NCBI GenBank assembly: GCA_002315685.1
Contig: DCHX01000021.1
Location: forward strand, 1 to 64,000
DNA: 64,000 nucleotides
Direction: 5' to 3'
From: Ruminococcaceae bacterium UBA1741
GTDB taxonomy: Bacteria; Bacillota; Clostridia; Oscillospirales; Acutalibacteraceae
Position numbers and translations under genes: made by a program. This document shows positions 9,519 through 18,220 of this stretch, one piece after another. The notes beneath the pieces were generated by a model, which had not been told where the DNA came from, searched no databases, and worked only from the letters and a program-made list of their open reading frames with translations. Position 1 is the stretch's first letter, and every line of letters starts with the position of its first letter.

Positions 9519-9532
9519 TTAATTCATAATAA
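9504..9532 (+). promoter_or_regulatory. Sigma-E-like promoter of yqfC-yqfD (putative)
   Basis: GAATTATT (9504-9511) and CATAATAA (9525-9532) are 13 bases apart. The -10 resembles CATACAAT, while the spacing is slightly short. It overlaps the oppositely oriented ylbJ promoter boxes, so the assignment is tentative. Confidence 0.3.
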
Positions 9533-9548
9533 TTAGTATGAAAGGTAT

Positions 9549-9845
9549 GTGGGAGTTTTGGGCAAGTATAGATTTATTTCATCAAAGCCAAAGGAAAAAA
9601 TAAATTTTTTAAGTGAAAAAGATTTTGTTATTGACGGCACGAGAATAGAGGTATTTTCAAACAGAGAAATAATAGTTGAGGGATGCTTGGGAGTTTTCGA
9701 GTTTTCCGATACACTCATTCGGATAAATCTTAAAAGAGGCAGTATTATCGTAAGCGGTAAAAGCTTTGATATTAACGGATTTGAGGAAGAAACAATTACA
9801 ATTAAGGGAATAATAAATTCGATTGAATTTTGTTTTGGAGAATAA
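9549..9845 (+). CDS. yqfC: Sporulation protein YqfC (YabP/YqfC family)
   Basis: A 98-residue beta-rich protein of the YabP/YqfC family, in which a short N-terminal part precedes a repeated hydrophobic/charged strand pattern (REIIVEGCLGVFEFSDTLIR, then IVSGKSFDINGF). In Bacillus the yqfC-yqfD pair is expressed in the mother cell during sporulation. The start is a GTG at 9549 with AAAGG four bases before it; the overlapping ATG at 9547 is in another frame. yqfD begins two bases after its stop. The phoH gene that often follows yqfD in other Firmicutes is absent. Confidence 0.85.
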   Translation: MGVLGKYRFISSKPKEKINFLSEKDFVIDGTRIEVFSNREIIVEGCLGVFEFSDTLIRINLKRGSIIVSGKSFDINGFEEETITIKGIINSIEFCFGE

Positions 9846-9847
9846 GA

Positions 9848-11005
9848 ATGTTTAATTTAATAAATATGATTTTCGGCGAAGTTTTTATAGAAATTGACGG
9901 CACGGAAATAGAAAAGCTTTTGAATGTATCCGCCAAAAAAAGAATACATATAAGAAATTTAAGATATAAATGCGGTATCGTCAGCGGAAGTGTTACACCA
10001 AAGGATTTCAAAAGAATAAGGATAGCAAAAAGGGGGATTAAAGCACGGGTAAGAATAACAAAAAAGAAAGGCTTGGCTTTTGTTTATGATAAACACTCAA
10101 ACAGAACGGGATTTTTAATAGGTGCGGTTTTGTTTTTGGTAATACTTAAATTTATGTCGCTTTTTATTTGGAATGTATCGGTTGTAGGCAATAAAAATTC
10201 AGATACTCGGGAAATTGTAAGCGAGGTTAGAGAGTTAGGGCTGAAAGAGGGAGTTAAAATAAAGAATGTCGATACGGCAATAATATCCCAAAAACTACTC
10301 CTAAAAAACGATAAGCTTTCGTGGGCATCGGTTAATATTGAGGGGTGCTTTGCTACGGTTAATGTCAGCGAATCAAAAGGCGAAAGGGCAGAAGAAAAAC
10401 CACCCTCGAATTTAATAGCAACGGCTGACGGCACAATAGAAAAAATAGATGTAACCTCGGGAAGAACGGTTGTAAGTGTCGGGGATACAGTAGCCAAAGG
10501 GGATGTAATAGTATCGGGTGTTTACGAAATGCCCGACAAAACGGTTTTCGAAAACTCAAAGGGCAAAATAATCGCAAAAACAGTCAGAACATTTAGTTCG
10601 AGTGAGAATTTTATGCAAAATGTTACGGTAAGCTGTCTTAAAAAACAAAAAAGTGTTTTAGGGCTGTTTTTTCTTAAAATACCGCTTTATTTAGGAACAA
10701 TAAAGGAGTCTTATACGAGTAGCATTACCCAAAAAAACCTAACGGTTTTAGATAAAAAGCTACCCATTTGGGAGGTTACGAAAACATTTAACATAAAAAA
10801 AGAAAAAACCGTTACTTACAGTAAAGAACGGCTTTTGGAAAAAATAAACGAAAATATTGATAATATGATAAAAAAAGAAAAAATAGGCAACTACGGTATA
10901 ATTGATACCGAGATACAGGAAAATGAAAAATCAATAACAGTTAAAAGGACGGTTACCGCTACCGAAAATATAGCAAAGGAAGAAATAATTTTAATAAAGC
11001 AATAA
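9848..11005 (+). CDS. yqfD: Sporulation protein YqfD
   Basis: A 385-residue bitopic membrane protein with a basic N-terminal domain, one membrane segment at about residues 88-107, and a large extracytoplasmic domain. The middle part (GTIEKIDVTSGRTVVSVGDTV) resembles biotinyl-lipoyl-like hammerhead folds seen in YqfD proteins. GGAG overlaps the end of yqfC and lies seven bases before the chosen ATG at 9848; an upstream in-frame TTG lacks a ribosome site. It is required for normal sporulation in Bacillus, probably at the forespore-engulfing membrane, with unknown mechanism. A strong terminator follows immediately. Confidence 0.88.
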   Translation: MFNLINMIFGEVFIEIDGTEIEKLLNVSAKKRIHIRNLRYKCGIVSGSVTPKDFKRIRIAKRGIKARVRITKKKGLAFVYDKHSNRTGFLIGAVLFLVILKFMSLFIWNVSVVGNKNSDTREIVSEVRELGLKEGVKIKNVDTAIISQKLLLKNDKLSWASVNIEGCFATVNVSESKGERAEEKPPSNLIATADGTIEKIDVTSGRTVVSVGDTVAKGDVIVSGVYEMPDKTVFENSKGKIIAKTVRTFSSSENFMQNVTVSCLKKQKSVLGLFFLKIPLYLGTIKESYTSSITQKNLTVLDKKLPIWEVTKTFNIKKEKTVTYSKERLLEKINENIDNMIKKEKIGNYGIIDTEIQENEKSITVKRTVTATENIAKEEIILIKQ

Positions 11006-11036
11006 AAAAAGGATTACCTAAAAGGTAATCCTTTTT
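11006..11036. terminator. Bidirectional terminator between yqfD and the 5S gene
   Basis: An A-run, the stem GGATTACCT/AGGTAATCC with a short AAA loop, and a T-run make a hairpin with U-tracts on both strands. It ends yqfD on the plus strand and the 5S rRNA transcript on the minus strand. Confidence 0.85.
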
Positions 11037-11037
11037 G

Positions 11038-11155
<118 letters not shown>

Positions 11156-11183
11156 ATTTATCACCTTATCGGCGACAAATGAG

Positions 11184-11212
11184 AGTGTATCACAAAACAT
11201 ATTGTTTGTCAA
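11184..11212 (-). promoter_or_regulatory. Near-consensus promoter of the orphan 5S gene
   Basis: On the minus strand TTGACA (11207-11212), 17 bases, TACACT (11184-11189). The 5S 5' end lies 29 bases after the -10, leaving a leader of about 22 nt to be trimmed. The -35 box starts 8 bases after the stop of the preceding gene. Confidence 0.85.
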
Positions 11213-11220
11213 TAGTTTTT

Positions 11221-11916
11221 TTATATTTTTTTGTATTTTTTCAAAATTTCTTTTTGACTGTCGGTAATTCGGTAGCTTTCTCTTGCCTTGCTTATGGTTT
11301 TATTCTGCACGAATTTGCCCAAGCTTCCCTCTTTAATAATAGGGAAAACGGCATCCCATTGTTTAGCGAGGGCAGTAGCAAAATACCAAGCAATCATCAT
11401 ATTAACATAATATTCATCGGAAACTATATTTTTGGGAATTTGGAGATATTCGGGTAAAAAGTCCTTATCAAGAAAAAAATTCATAAGAATTTCAAGCCCG
11501 AAACGGCAGGTGTAAACCTCGCTCGAAGCAGTCCATTTGTAAATATGTCCGATTAGCTTATCGTGATTTTTTTTGAAAGCTTTCGGGGATAGGGTATCGC
11601 ACACAGCCCAGTTATCGACAAAAGGCAAAAATGCGTCAACCTTTGATATGGCATTGTCAAAATCCTTTTCGGCGGTAAGCAAAATAGAATGTAACATATT
11701 TTCATCATAATATTTGTGCGGAAGGTCGGCTAAAAAATCCTTACACTCATCCCTTTTGATAAATTCCTTTGCAAACTCACGAAGCTTAGGCACCCTGACA
11801 CCTAAAAAACATTCGGGAGAAAGAGTCGGCGTAAGCTTAGCCTGAAAGAGAGCGTATTCTCTGTCGGAAATGGCTTTAAGCTCATCAATCAGGTGTTTAT
11901 TATCATAATTCGGCAA
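11221..11916 (-). CDS. DNA alkylation repair protein (AlkD-like HEAT-repeat family)
   Basis: A 231-residue all-helical protein of the AlkC/AlkD DNA alkylation repair family. Characteristic stretches are GVRVPKLREFAKE near residue 40, EENMLHS-like YYDENMLHSILL near 70, FVDNWAVCDTLSPKAF near 100 and MMIAWYFATALAKQ near 175. The DNWAVCD segment contains the Trp/Asp positions associated with AlkD base excision. Start is a TTG overlapping the upstream permease stop by 14 bases, with a weak GGGG ribosome site. It is the last gene of a seven-gene minus-strand run. Some family members have lost glycosylase activity, so repair of N-alkylpurines is probable, not certain. Confidence 0.85.
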   Translation of the reverse strand: MPNYDNKHLIDELKAISDREYALFQAKLTPTLSPECFLGVRVPKLREFAKEFIKRDECKDFLADLPHKYYDENMLHSILLTAEKDFDNAISKVDAFLPFVDNWAVCDTLSPKAFKKNHDKLIGHIYKWTASSEVYTCRFGLEILMNFFLDKDFLPEYLQIPKNIVSDEYYVNMMIAWYFATALAKQWDAVFPIIKEGSLGKFVQNKTISKARESYRITDSQKEILKKYKKI

Positions 11917-13507
11917 AAATATCAGCCCCGCTTGTCATCAGAATATGTTTAAGTAAATATGCAACAGCATTAAAAACAAAAATGCCTATCGACAAAAATG
12001 CCCACACGGGAACAAAATCTATTATCTTATATCCGACAAATCCTACCAAGAAAGGTATTGCCATACCTACAAGCAAGCAAACAAGCATACTTGCGCTTTG
12101 CTTTATGGGTGTAGCCTCGTTTGTCCAGTTAAGATTTGCCCATTTAAGACCGGCTAATAAACAAAAATCAGCCGAAAGCAAAATATAGCTAAACACAAAC
12201 AAAACGGAGAGTAGTATATTTATCGGCGAAAGCTTGAAGCAAATACCCAGCAAAACAACCGAAATTACCGCCGAGGGCGTATTAAGCAAAATATGAAGAT
12301 TTAATTTTGCGTTTATTATATATGAATAAGGTATCGGCAGAGATTTATATATCCACAAATTTTTACCTTCAAGTGAGATAGAGGGTGTTGCGACAGGGGA
12401 TACCGACAGTACAATACAAACGGCAAGAGGTATTATAATAGGTAGTAAGCAAGGTAATGAGGGAAAAACCTTTTGGAGATTGTTAAGCGCCGAATTTAAG
12501 GTGTCGTATTTAATAAATGCGACAATAGCCATAACAGGCAAAATAATAATTCCGAGTCCGCAGTTTACAAGATAGGTTGTACTGCTTGTAAATCTTTTAA
12601 GCTCTCTTTTAAGCAAAGCCGTTTTAATACTGTTTTGTTTGTTTTTAAGCTTTCCTTTTGAAGTGGCACCGTTGTTTTGATTTTTAGTTGCAATCGATAA
12701 AAAGGTTTTAGAAAGAATATAAAAGCAAATAGCCGAAACAAGAAGCGAAATACCGACAAAAATCAAAAACGAACGGGTGTTGCCCGAAGCACCGTTTCCG
12801 AGCTGAAATATAATGTATCCCCACTTCTTTATCGAACCGCCGATAGACTTAGCAAAGGTTACAAGATTTTTCAAGAAGCTTTCCATTTGAAAAATAACAT
12901 AATAATAAAGAATCAGAAAAAGCACAACAAAAAGAGCGGATAAAATACCCTTATTTTTGATTTTAAGCGAAAATAATGCTACCACAAATCCGAGTACGCA
13001 GGTAAGCGCGGTTACCAAAAGCGGTATTACGAACATTAAAACTACACCGTAGGTTATCGAAATTGCGGTTGCTTTGTTGTGCAAAACGGCATAAATGTAT
13101 GCAGGTATCCATACAACATTACTGTAAAGAAACGCCAAACCGTAAACCGAAATTACTCTTGAAATTAAGAGCTTGTACGGGTGAATAGGCATAGAAAGCA
13201 AAAGGTCGTTATCCTTTGCAAGATAAAGTCCGGCGTAGGTATTAAACACACTGCCGAAAATGCCCAAAAGCATCGCAACCGTACCTATTATTCCGTAATA
13301 TAACCAATCAAGCTTTATTTCGAGCAAGGACTTTCCCAAAGCACAAGACATTCCGAAGAAAACCACACCTAAATACCCGAGTAATATCGCAAAAAGAAAC
13401 GCAAGACCGACAGTAGAGCCTTTGCTTCTTGCTTTTCCCGTTTTAGAATTTACGAAATAGCCCTTAAAGATTTCGGAGAACTGTTTTTTAATAAGTGCTT
13501 TAAGCAT
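11903..13507 (-). CDS. ABC transporter permease, 12-TM export type
   Basis: A hydrophobic protein of 534 residues with about twelve membrane segments in two halves, separated by a charged cytoplasmic loop (near residues 275-300, rich in Lys/Asn). It is the membrane partner of the ATPase whose stop lies one base before this ATG (TAG-T-ATG), with GGAGG inside the end of that gene. The open frame extends 11 codons upstream without a ribosome site, so I use 13507. Permeases of this layout accompany Bcr/Nat-type ATPases and are annotated as putative ABC exporters. The substrate is unknown. Confidence 0.8.
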   Translation of the reverse strand: MLKALIKKQFSEIFKGYFVNSKTGKARSKGSTVGLAFLFAILLGYLGVVFFGMSCALGKSLLEIKLDWLYYGIIGTVAMLLGIFGSVFNTYAGLYLAKDNDLLLSMPIHPYKLLISRVISVYGLAFLYSNVVWIPAYIYAVLHNKATAISITYGVVLMFVIPLLVTALTCVLGFVVALFSLKIKNKGILSALFVVLFLILYYYVIFQMESFLKNLVTFAKSIGGSIKKWGYIIFQLGNGASGNTRSFLIFVGISLLVSAICFYILSKTFLSIATKNQNNGATSKGKLKNKQNSIKTALLKRELKRFTSSTTYLVNCGLGIIILPVMAIVAFIKYDTLNSALNNLQKVFPSLPCLLPIIIPLAVCIVLSVSPVATPSISLEGKNLWIYKSLPIPYSYIINAKLNLHILLNTPSAVISVVLLGICFKLSPINILLSVLFVFSYILLSADFCLLAGLKWANLNWTNEATPIKQSASMLVCLLVGMAIPFLVGFVGYKIIDFVPVWAFLSIGIFVFNAVAYLLKHILMTSGADIFAEL

Positions 13508-13508
13508 A

Positions 13509-14213
13509 CTAATCCTCCAATTCGAGGAATACGGATTCAAGACTTTCGTCGCCCTTAACCTCGTCGGTAGTACCTGTTTTAATAAGCTTTCCGTCCTTAA
13601 TTATCGCAATTTTATCGCAAAGCTTCTCGGCAACCTCTAAAACATGGGTTGAAAAGAAAATAGCACCGCCGTTATCGCAAACCTCACGCATCATTTCCTT
13701 TAAGATATGGGACGCCTTAGGGTCAAGACCTACAAACGGCTCGTCCATAATTATCAGCTTCGGATTATGAATAAATGCCGAAATTACCGCAAGCTTTTGC
13801 TTCATACCGTGCGAATACGAAGCAATAGACTGATTAAGCGCACTCTTCATTTCAAATAGCTCGGCATATTTATCAATTCTCGCCTTTCGGTCGGCAAGAG
13901 ATACCGCAAAAATATCCGCAATAAAGTTTAGGTATTTAATACCCGTCATAAAATCGTACAAATCGGGATTATCGGGAATATAAGCAATTTTCTTTTTACA
14001 TTCGATTAAATTATCCCTTTGTGCCAGTCCGTCAATGTAAATATCGCCCTTATCAAACTGCAAAATACCCACAACGCTTTTAAGAGTAGTGGTTTTTCCG
14101 GCGCCGTTATGACCGATAAATCCGTATATTTCGCCCTTTTGAATATGAATAGATAAATCGTCAACCGCTTTTTTGTTGCCGTATATTTTAGTAAGATGTT
14201 CGATTTTTAACAT
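13509..14213 (-). CDS. ABC transporter ATP-binding protein
   Basis: A complete ABC ATPase of 234 residues. It has Walker A GHNGAGKTT near residue 35, the Q-loop region AYIPDNPDLYD, the signature SYSHGMKQK near 131, Walker B LIIMDEPFVGLD near 152, and the switch His in FFSTHVLE. It belongs to the CcmA/drug-exporter-like group with a short C-terminal tail. AAGGAGAA precedes the ATG at 14213; an open frame 13 codons longer lacks a site. It pairs with the downstream twelve-segment permease to form an exporter of unknown substrate. Confidence 0.92.
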   Translation of the reverse strand: MLKIEHLTKIYGNKKAVDDLSIHIQKGEIYGFIGHNGAGKTTTLKSVVGILQFDKGDIYIDGLAQRDNLIECKKKIAYIPDNPDLYDFMTGIKYLNFIADIFAVSLADRKARIDKYAELFEMKSALNQSIASYSHGMKQKLAVISAFIHNPKLIIMDEPFVGLDPKASHILKEMMREVCDNGGAIFFSTHVLEVAEKLCDKIAIIKDGKLIKTGTTDEVKGDESLESVFLELED

Positions 14214-14223
14214 ACTTTTCTCC

Positions 14224-15411
14224 TTATAAAATGCCGGTGTAATCTCTGTCAACCGTAATTACACAACAAAAGGTCTTGTTTATTTCTTTTGCTTTTTTGC
14301 CGACAATTTCTACAAGCTCATCATCGGTCATTCTGTTATCCGCAGGTAAAACAACATCAAAAATTAAATTAGTTCTTTCCTTTGCCTCGGGTGTCATACG
14401 AAAATCGTGAAAAGAAAGTCGCTCGTCTATTGTATATAAAAGCTCTTTAATTTGTTTCTTTGTAATGTTTACAAACTCGCTGTCGGTATCAATGGGGTCC
14501 ATATGTATTACAAGCTCAACACCCGTTTTTTCCAAAACAACCTTTTCGCAAAGGTCAATTCTTTCGTGGCACTCGACTATATCGACATTTTGAGGCACCT
14601 CGATATGTAATGAGGCAAACTGTCTACCCGGACCGTAGTCGTGAATGATTAAGTCGTGAATTCCCAAAAAGTCTTCAAACGACATAACGGTTTCTTCTAT
14701 ATCCTTAATCAGTTGTTTGTCGGGCGCTTTTCCAAGCAGGCTTGCAAGTGTTTCCTTTGCGGAAGAAATACCTGCCCAAAGAATGAACAAAGCAACGCCC
14801 AAAGCCATAACGGCGTCAAGATTAAATGGAAGTGCAACAAGCTTTGAAATTACAGCGGCAATTAAAATCGCAAAGGTAGCGATACTGTCGTTGATACTGT
14901 CCTGAGCGGTTGCGGTTAAAGCATCCGAATTGATAGCCGTACCGAGCTTTTTATTAAACAAATACATCCAAAGCTTGATAAAGGTCGAAATCACGAGAAT
15001 TACAAGCGAAACGGTAGAATAAACAGGTGCCTTATCTCCGTTTATCAATGCCTTTACCGAGTCCATTCCAAGCTCAAAGCCTACGATAATAATTAAAACC
15101 GACACGATAAAAGCCGACATATATTCCATTCTGCCGTGTCCAAACGGGTGGTCGCGGTCGGCAGGCTTGTTAGAAAGCTTAAATCCTATCATAGTAATAA
15201 CCGACGAACCCATATCCGAAAGGTTGTTAAGTCCGTCCGCAATAATAGACATACTTTTAGTGATAGCACCGACACCGATTTTTATGGCGCACAAAACGAT
15301 ATTGCAAAAAATACCGACAGCACTGCCCAATGTACCGTAGTTTTCACGAACATTTTTATCCTCGGTATCCTTATGGTTTTTTACAAAAAGTTTAAGTAGT
15401 AAGTCAGTCAT
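14224..15411 (-). CDS. Cation diffusion facilitator family transporter
   Basis: A divalent-metal/proton antiporter of 395 residues with six membrane segments and a long cytoplasmic C-terminal domain. The first metal-site segment is DGLNNLSD near residue 60 (Asp/Asn/Asp), HPFGHGRMEY follows at the loop, and the second site lies in DALTATAQDSINDS near 165. The replacement of the usual His or Asp by Asn in site A is found in Mn-type members, so manganese export is a fair guess. The C-terminal domain carries HIEVPQNVDIVECHERID. It lies nine bases after ddl in the same operon. Confidence 0.9.
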   Translation of the reverse strand: MTDLLLKLFVKNHKDTEDKNVRENYGTLGSAVGIFCNIVLCAIKIGVGAITKSMSIIADGLNNLSDMGSSVITMIGFKLSNKPADRDHPFGHGRMEYMSAFIVSVLIIIVGFELGMDSVKALINGDKAPVYSTVSLVILVISTFIKLWMYLFNKKLGTAINSDALTATAQDSINDSIATFAILIAAVISKLVALPFNLDAVMALGVALFILWAGISSAKETLASLLGKAPDKQLIKDIEETVMSFEDFLGIHDLIIHDYGPGRQFASLHIEVPQNVDIVECHERIDLCEKVVLEKTGVELVIHMDPIDTDSEFVNITKKQIKELLYTIDERLSFHDFRMTPEAKERTNLIFDVVLPADNRMTDDELVEIVGKKAKEINKTFCCVITVDRDYTGIL

Positions 15412-15420
15412 AACATTTTC

Positions 15421-16617
15421 CTATATTTTAGAGCCTTTACTGCCCTTTGTGCCGAATGATACACCCGAAAGGATATTAGTATCAATAGTAAAGGTAAGGT
15501 TATCTCTGTTTCTTTGTCTTTTGAAAGCAATTTCTACTAATTTGTCAATCATATTTGTATATTTAAGACCGGTAGCGTCCCATAGATAGAAAGCAAGTGA
15601 GCCGGGGATAGTATTGATTTCGTTAGCATAAATACGACAGTTGTCGTCGGTGTCTAAAATAAAGTCAATTCTTACAACCCCCGAAGCGCCGAGAGCCTTG
15701 AAAATCTTGCAGGAAATATCTCTTATTTCGTCCGATTTTTCCTTTGAAATATCGGCAGGGAGTTTTCTTCCGAGCGAAGCCATACCCTTGCTTGCACCTT
15801 CGTTTTTCGAACCGCCTAAATATTTATCCTTATATGAAAGAATTTCGTCATTCATAAACGGCTCTTCACAAACCGATGCCTCGCACTCGTCCGCATCGCC
15901 TATAACCGAACAGTTTATTTCTCTTATAGCGGTAATTGCCCGTTCGGCAAGGATTTTATCGGCAAATGAGCTTGCAAGCTCAACCGCATCGGCTAACTCG
16001 CTTTCGCTTTTAACCTTTGAAATGCCGATACTTGAACCTAAGTTTACAGGCTTAATAATAAGCGGAAAACCGATTTTTTCTTTAATTTCGTTTAATACCG
16101 TTTCTTTGTTAAGACGGTAATTCCTCGAACGGAATGTGTAGCAGGGAAGTGTCGGAAGTCCTGCCGATAACAGTACATCCTTAAATATCGACTTATCCAT
16201 TCCTACCGCCGCCGAAATAATATCGCAGCTGATGTAGGGAAGACCTAAAAATTCAAAATATCCTGCCATTGTGCCGTCTTCACAGTTAGTACCGTGAACG
16301 ATAGGAAAGGCGATATCAACCGAAACATCCTTCTTTTTTGAGAAAACGCCCGATTTCAGATAGTGCATACAAACGCCGTTTGAGTTTTTTACGAATGTAA
16401 CCTCATCACAATCCTTAAAAAGCTCGGGCAGGTTTTTGAAATTTTCAATACTTAATAGCTTTTCTCCCGTAAACATAATGCCGTCCTTTGAAACATAAAC
16501 GGGCACGACATCATATTTTTCTCGGTTTATACTGTTCATAGCTTGAACGGCGGAAATAATAGAAACCTCGTGTTCAACCGAACGGCATCCGAAAAATACG
16601 GCAATAGTTGTTTTCAT
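15421..16617 (-). CDS. ddl: D-alanine--D-alanine ligase
   Basis: Joins two D-alanines with ATP for peptidoglycan precursors. It is an ATP-grasp enzyme of 398 residues, longer than E. coli DdlB and similar to DdlA. The N-terminal substrate loop SVEHEVSI carries the conserved Glu. HGTNCEDGTMAGYFE is the Ddl signature 1 region, KPVNLGSSIGISKV lies in the ATP-binding part, the omega loop ends in YKDKYLGG with the Lys-Tyr typical of D-Ala-D-Ala specificity, and the metal site is YANEINTIPG. The usual FGG at the start reads FGC. Its position directly after a MurF-like gene supports the role. Confidence 0.93.
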   Translation of the reverse strand: MKTTIAVFFGCRSVEHEVSIISAVQAMNSINREKYDVVPVYVSKDGIMFTGEKLLSIENFKNLPELFKDCDEVTFVKNSNGVCMHYLKSGVFSKKKDVSVDIAFPIVHGTNCEDGTMAGYFEFLGLPYISCDIISAAVGMDKSIFKDVLLSAGLPTLPCYTFRSRNYRLNKETVLNEIKEKIGFPLIIKPVNLGSSIGISKVKSESELADAVELASSFADKILAERAITAIREINCSVIGDADECEASVCEEPFMNDEILSYKDKYLGGSKNEGASKGMASLGRKLPADISKEKSDEIRDISCKIFKALGASGVVRIDFILDTDDNCRIYANEINTIPGSLAFYLWDATGLKYTNMIDKLVEIAFKRQRNRDNLTFTIDTNILSGVSFGTKGSKGSKI

Positions 16618-16633
16618 AATATAAGACCTCTTT

Positions 16634-18202
16634 TTAATTCAGATAATTATCGGGTAAATCGTTTTCAAGTAATACAACGCTGTTTTTATCGGCGATAGGA
16701 GTGTAAACCGCCATAGCCTCCTTAAAGCTTGACACGACAAAAACATTGTTCTTGTTAAAATCGGTGGTGTTAATTGCATCCATCATAGGAACAGAGCGGT
16801 TTTTTCCGACGAGGATTATTATATCACAGTATTTTGCGGCTTCAAGTCCTAAATTATAATTTGCCTCGTATTCCTTACTCCCAAGCTCGATAAGACCGGG
16901 GGTAATAATTGTTTTTTTGTATCCGTCAAAGTTGCCGAGCGTTCTGACCGCTTCAAGACAGCCTACGGGGTTTGAGTTATAGGCATCATCAATAAGCAAA
17001 CCGCCGTTAAAGCTTTTAAGCTCTAATCTATGCTCGGTAGGTTTAAGAGAAGAAACCGCTACCTTAATATCATCAGAAGACACACCTAATTTGTATGCAA
17101 TAGAAGCACCCGCTAAAATATCGTAGATGCTATGAAGCCCCAAAAGCTTTGTTGTAACCGAAAATTTGTTACCGTCAAGAACTAAATCAAAATTAGAGCC
17201 GAAGGCATTTCTTTTTATGTTTTCGACACGGTAGTTTTCTTCTTTTCCGAACAATATAAGAGAATTATCGCACTTATCGTACCGCTTATATATTTCTTCG
17301 CTGTCGGCACTTATAAATGTAATACCGCCCTTTTGCTTTACCGAATCGGCAAGCTCGAATTTAGTCGAAAATACATTTTCCATTGAGCCGAAGGTATCAA
17401 GATGTTGAGCGCCTACCGAAGTAATAACACCGTAGTCGGGGTGGGCAATATCGCAAATCTCTTTAATATCGCCTTTTTTCTTTGCACCCATTTCGCAAAT
17501 AAATATTTGGGTGTTGGGCTTAATGTCGTTTCGCACTGTTCTTACAACACCCATAGGTGTATTAAAGCTTTGAGGAGTGCAAACGGTATTAAACTTTTCG
17601 CTTAAAATTCTGTTTAGAATAAATTTAGTGGTGGTTTTCCCGAAGCTTCCCGTAATTCCTATTACGGTTAAATCGTTTCTTGACTTCAATATCTTTTTTG
17701 CATCATTAACATAATAATTCGAAACGGTTTTTTCCAAAGGATAAGTAACGCACCAAACAATAAGTACAAACAAAGGAGATATAAAGCAAAGCAACGAAAT
17801 TATCATATAGAAAATTTGCCCTTGCATACTGTCCTTAAATATTTGCGAAAGTGCAATTAAAATGCCTAAAATCAAAACCGAAGCCGCAAAAAGCCGTTTT
17901 ACTCTTGCCGTATATACAAGCTTTTTAATGGAATTTTTGTTCGTTTTTACCGCAAGTATTAAGCGAATTAAAAAAACTATGACCGACAAAGCAATGCAAA
18001 AATAATATTTCTTTGCCAAGTATAAGGCAGAGCTTATGCAAAATCCGAAACAAAGGAATGTAAGCTCGTTCATAAACGAAGGATAAACCCACTTTAAGTA
18101 TCTTGACGGGAAATATGAATTTTGTTGTAGCATTTGAAACTGTCTTACAAGTCCGCAAATAAGCGATAACGACAATATAAGACTTACGATAAGTAATAAC
18201 AT
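16634..18202 (-). CDS. Membrane-anchored MurF-like ligase
   Basis: Probably adds D-Ala-D-Ala to UDP-MurNAc-tripeptide, the MurF step, inferred from the Mur ligase core and the adjacent ddl. Of 522 residues the first 155 hold about five membrane segments (roughly 1-18, 46-62, 66-85, 105-121, 130-151) in place of the usual soluble UDP-binding MurF domain. The core has P-loop GITGSFGKTTTK at 182-193, CEMGAKKKGDI, SVGAQHLDTFGS, and the C-terminal DDAYNSNP motif. AGGAGA precedes the ATG. MurT-like or other amide ligases share this core, so the exact substrate needs testing; the gene symbol is left open for that reason. Confidence 0.82.
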   Translation of the reverse strand: MLLLIVSLILSLSLICGLVRQFQMLQQNSYFPSRYLKWVYPSFMNELTFLCFGFCISSALYLAKKYYFCIALSVIVFLIRLILAVKTNKNSIKKLVYTARVKRLFAASVLILGILIALSQIFKDSMQGQIFYMIISLLCFISPLFVLIVWCVTYPLEKTVSNYYVNDAKKILKSRNDLTVIGITGSFGKTTTKFILNRILSEKFNTVCTPQSFNTPMGVVRTVRNDIKPNTQIFICEMGAKKKGDIKEICDIAHPDYGVITSVGAQHLDTFGSMENVFSTKFELADSVKQKGGITFISADSEEIYKRYDKCDNSLILFGKEENYRVENIKRNAFGSNFDLVLDGNKFSVTTKLLGLHSIYDILAGASIAYKLGVSSDDIKVAVSSLKPTEHRLELKSFNGGLLIDDAYNSNPVGCLEAVRTLGNFDGYKKTIITPGLIELGSKEYEANYNLGLEAAKYCDIIILVGKNRSVPMMDAINTTDFNKNNVFVVSSFKEAMAVYTPIADKNSVVLLENDLPDNYLN

Positions 18203-18220
18203 AAAGTATCTCCTAAACCG

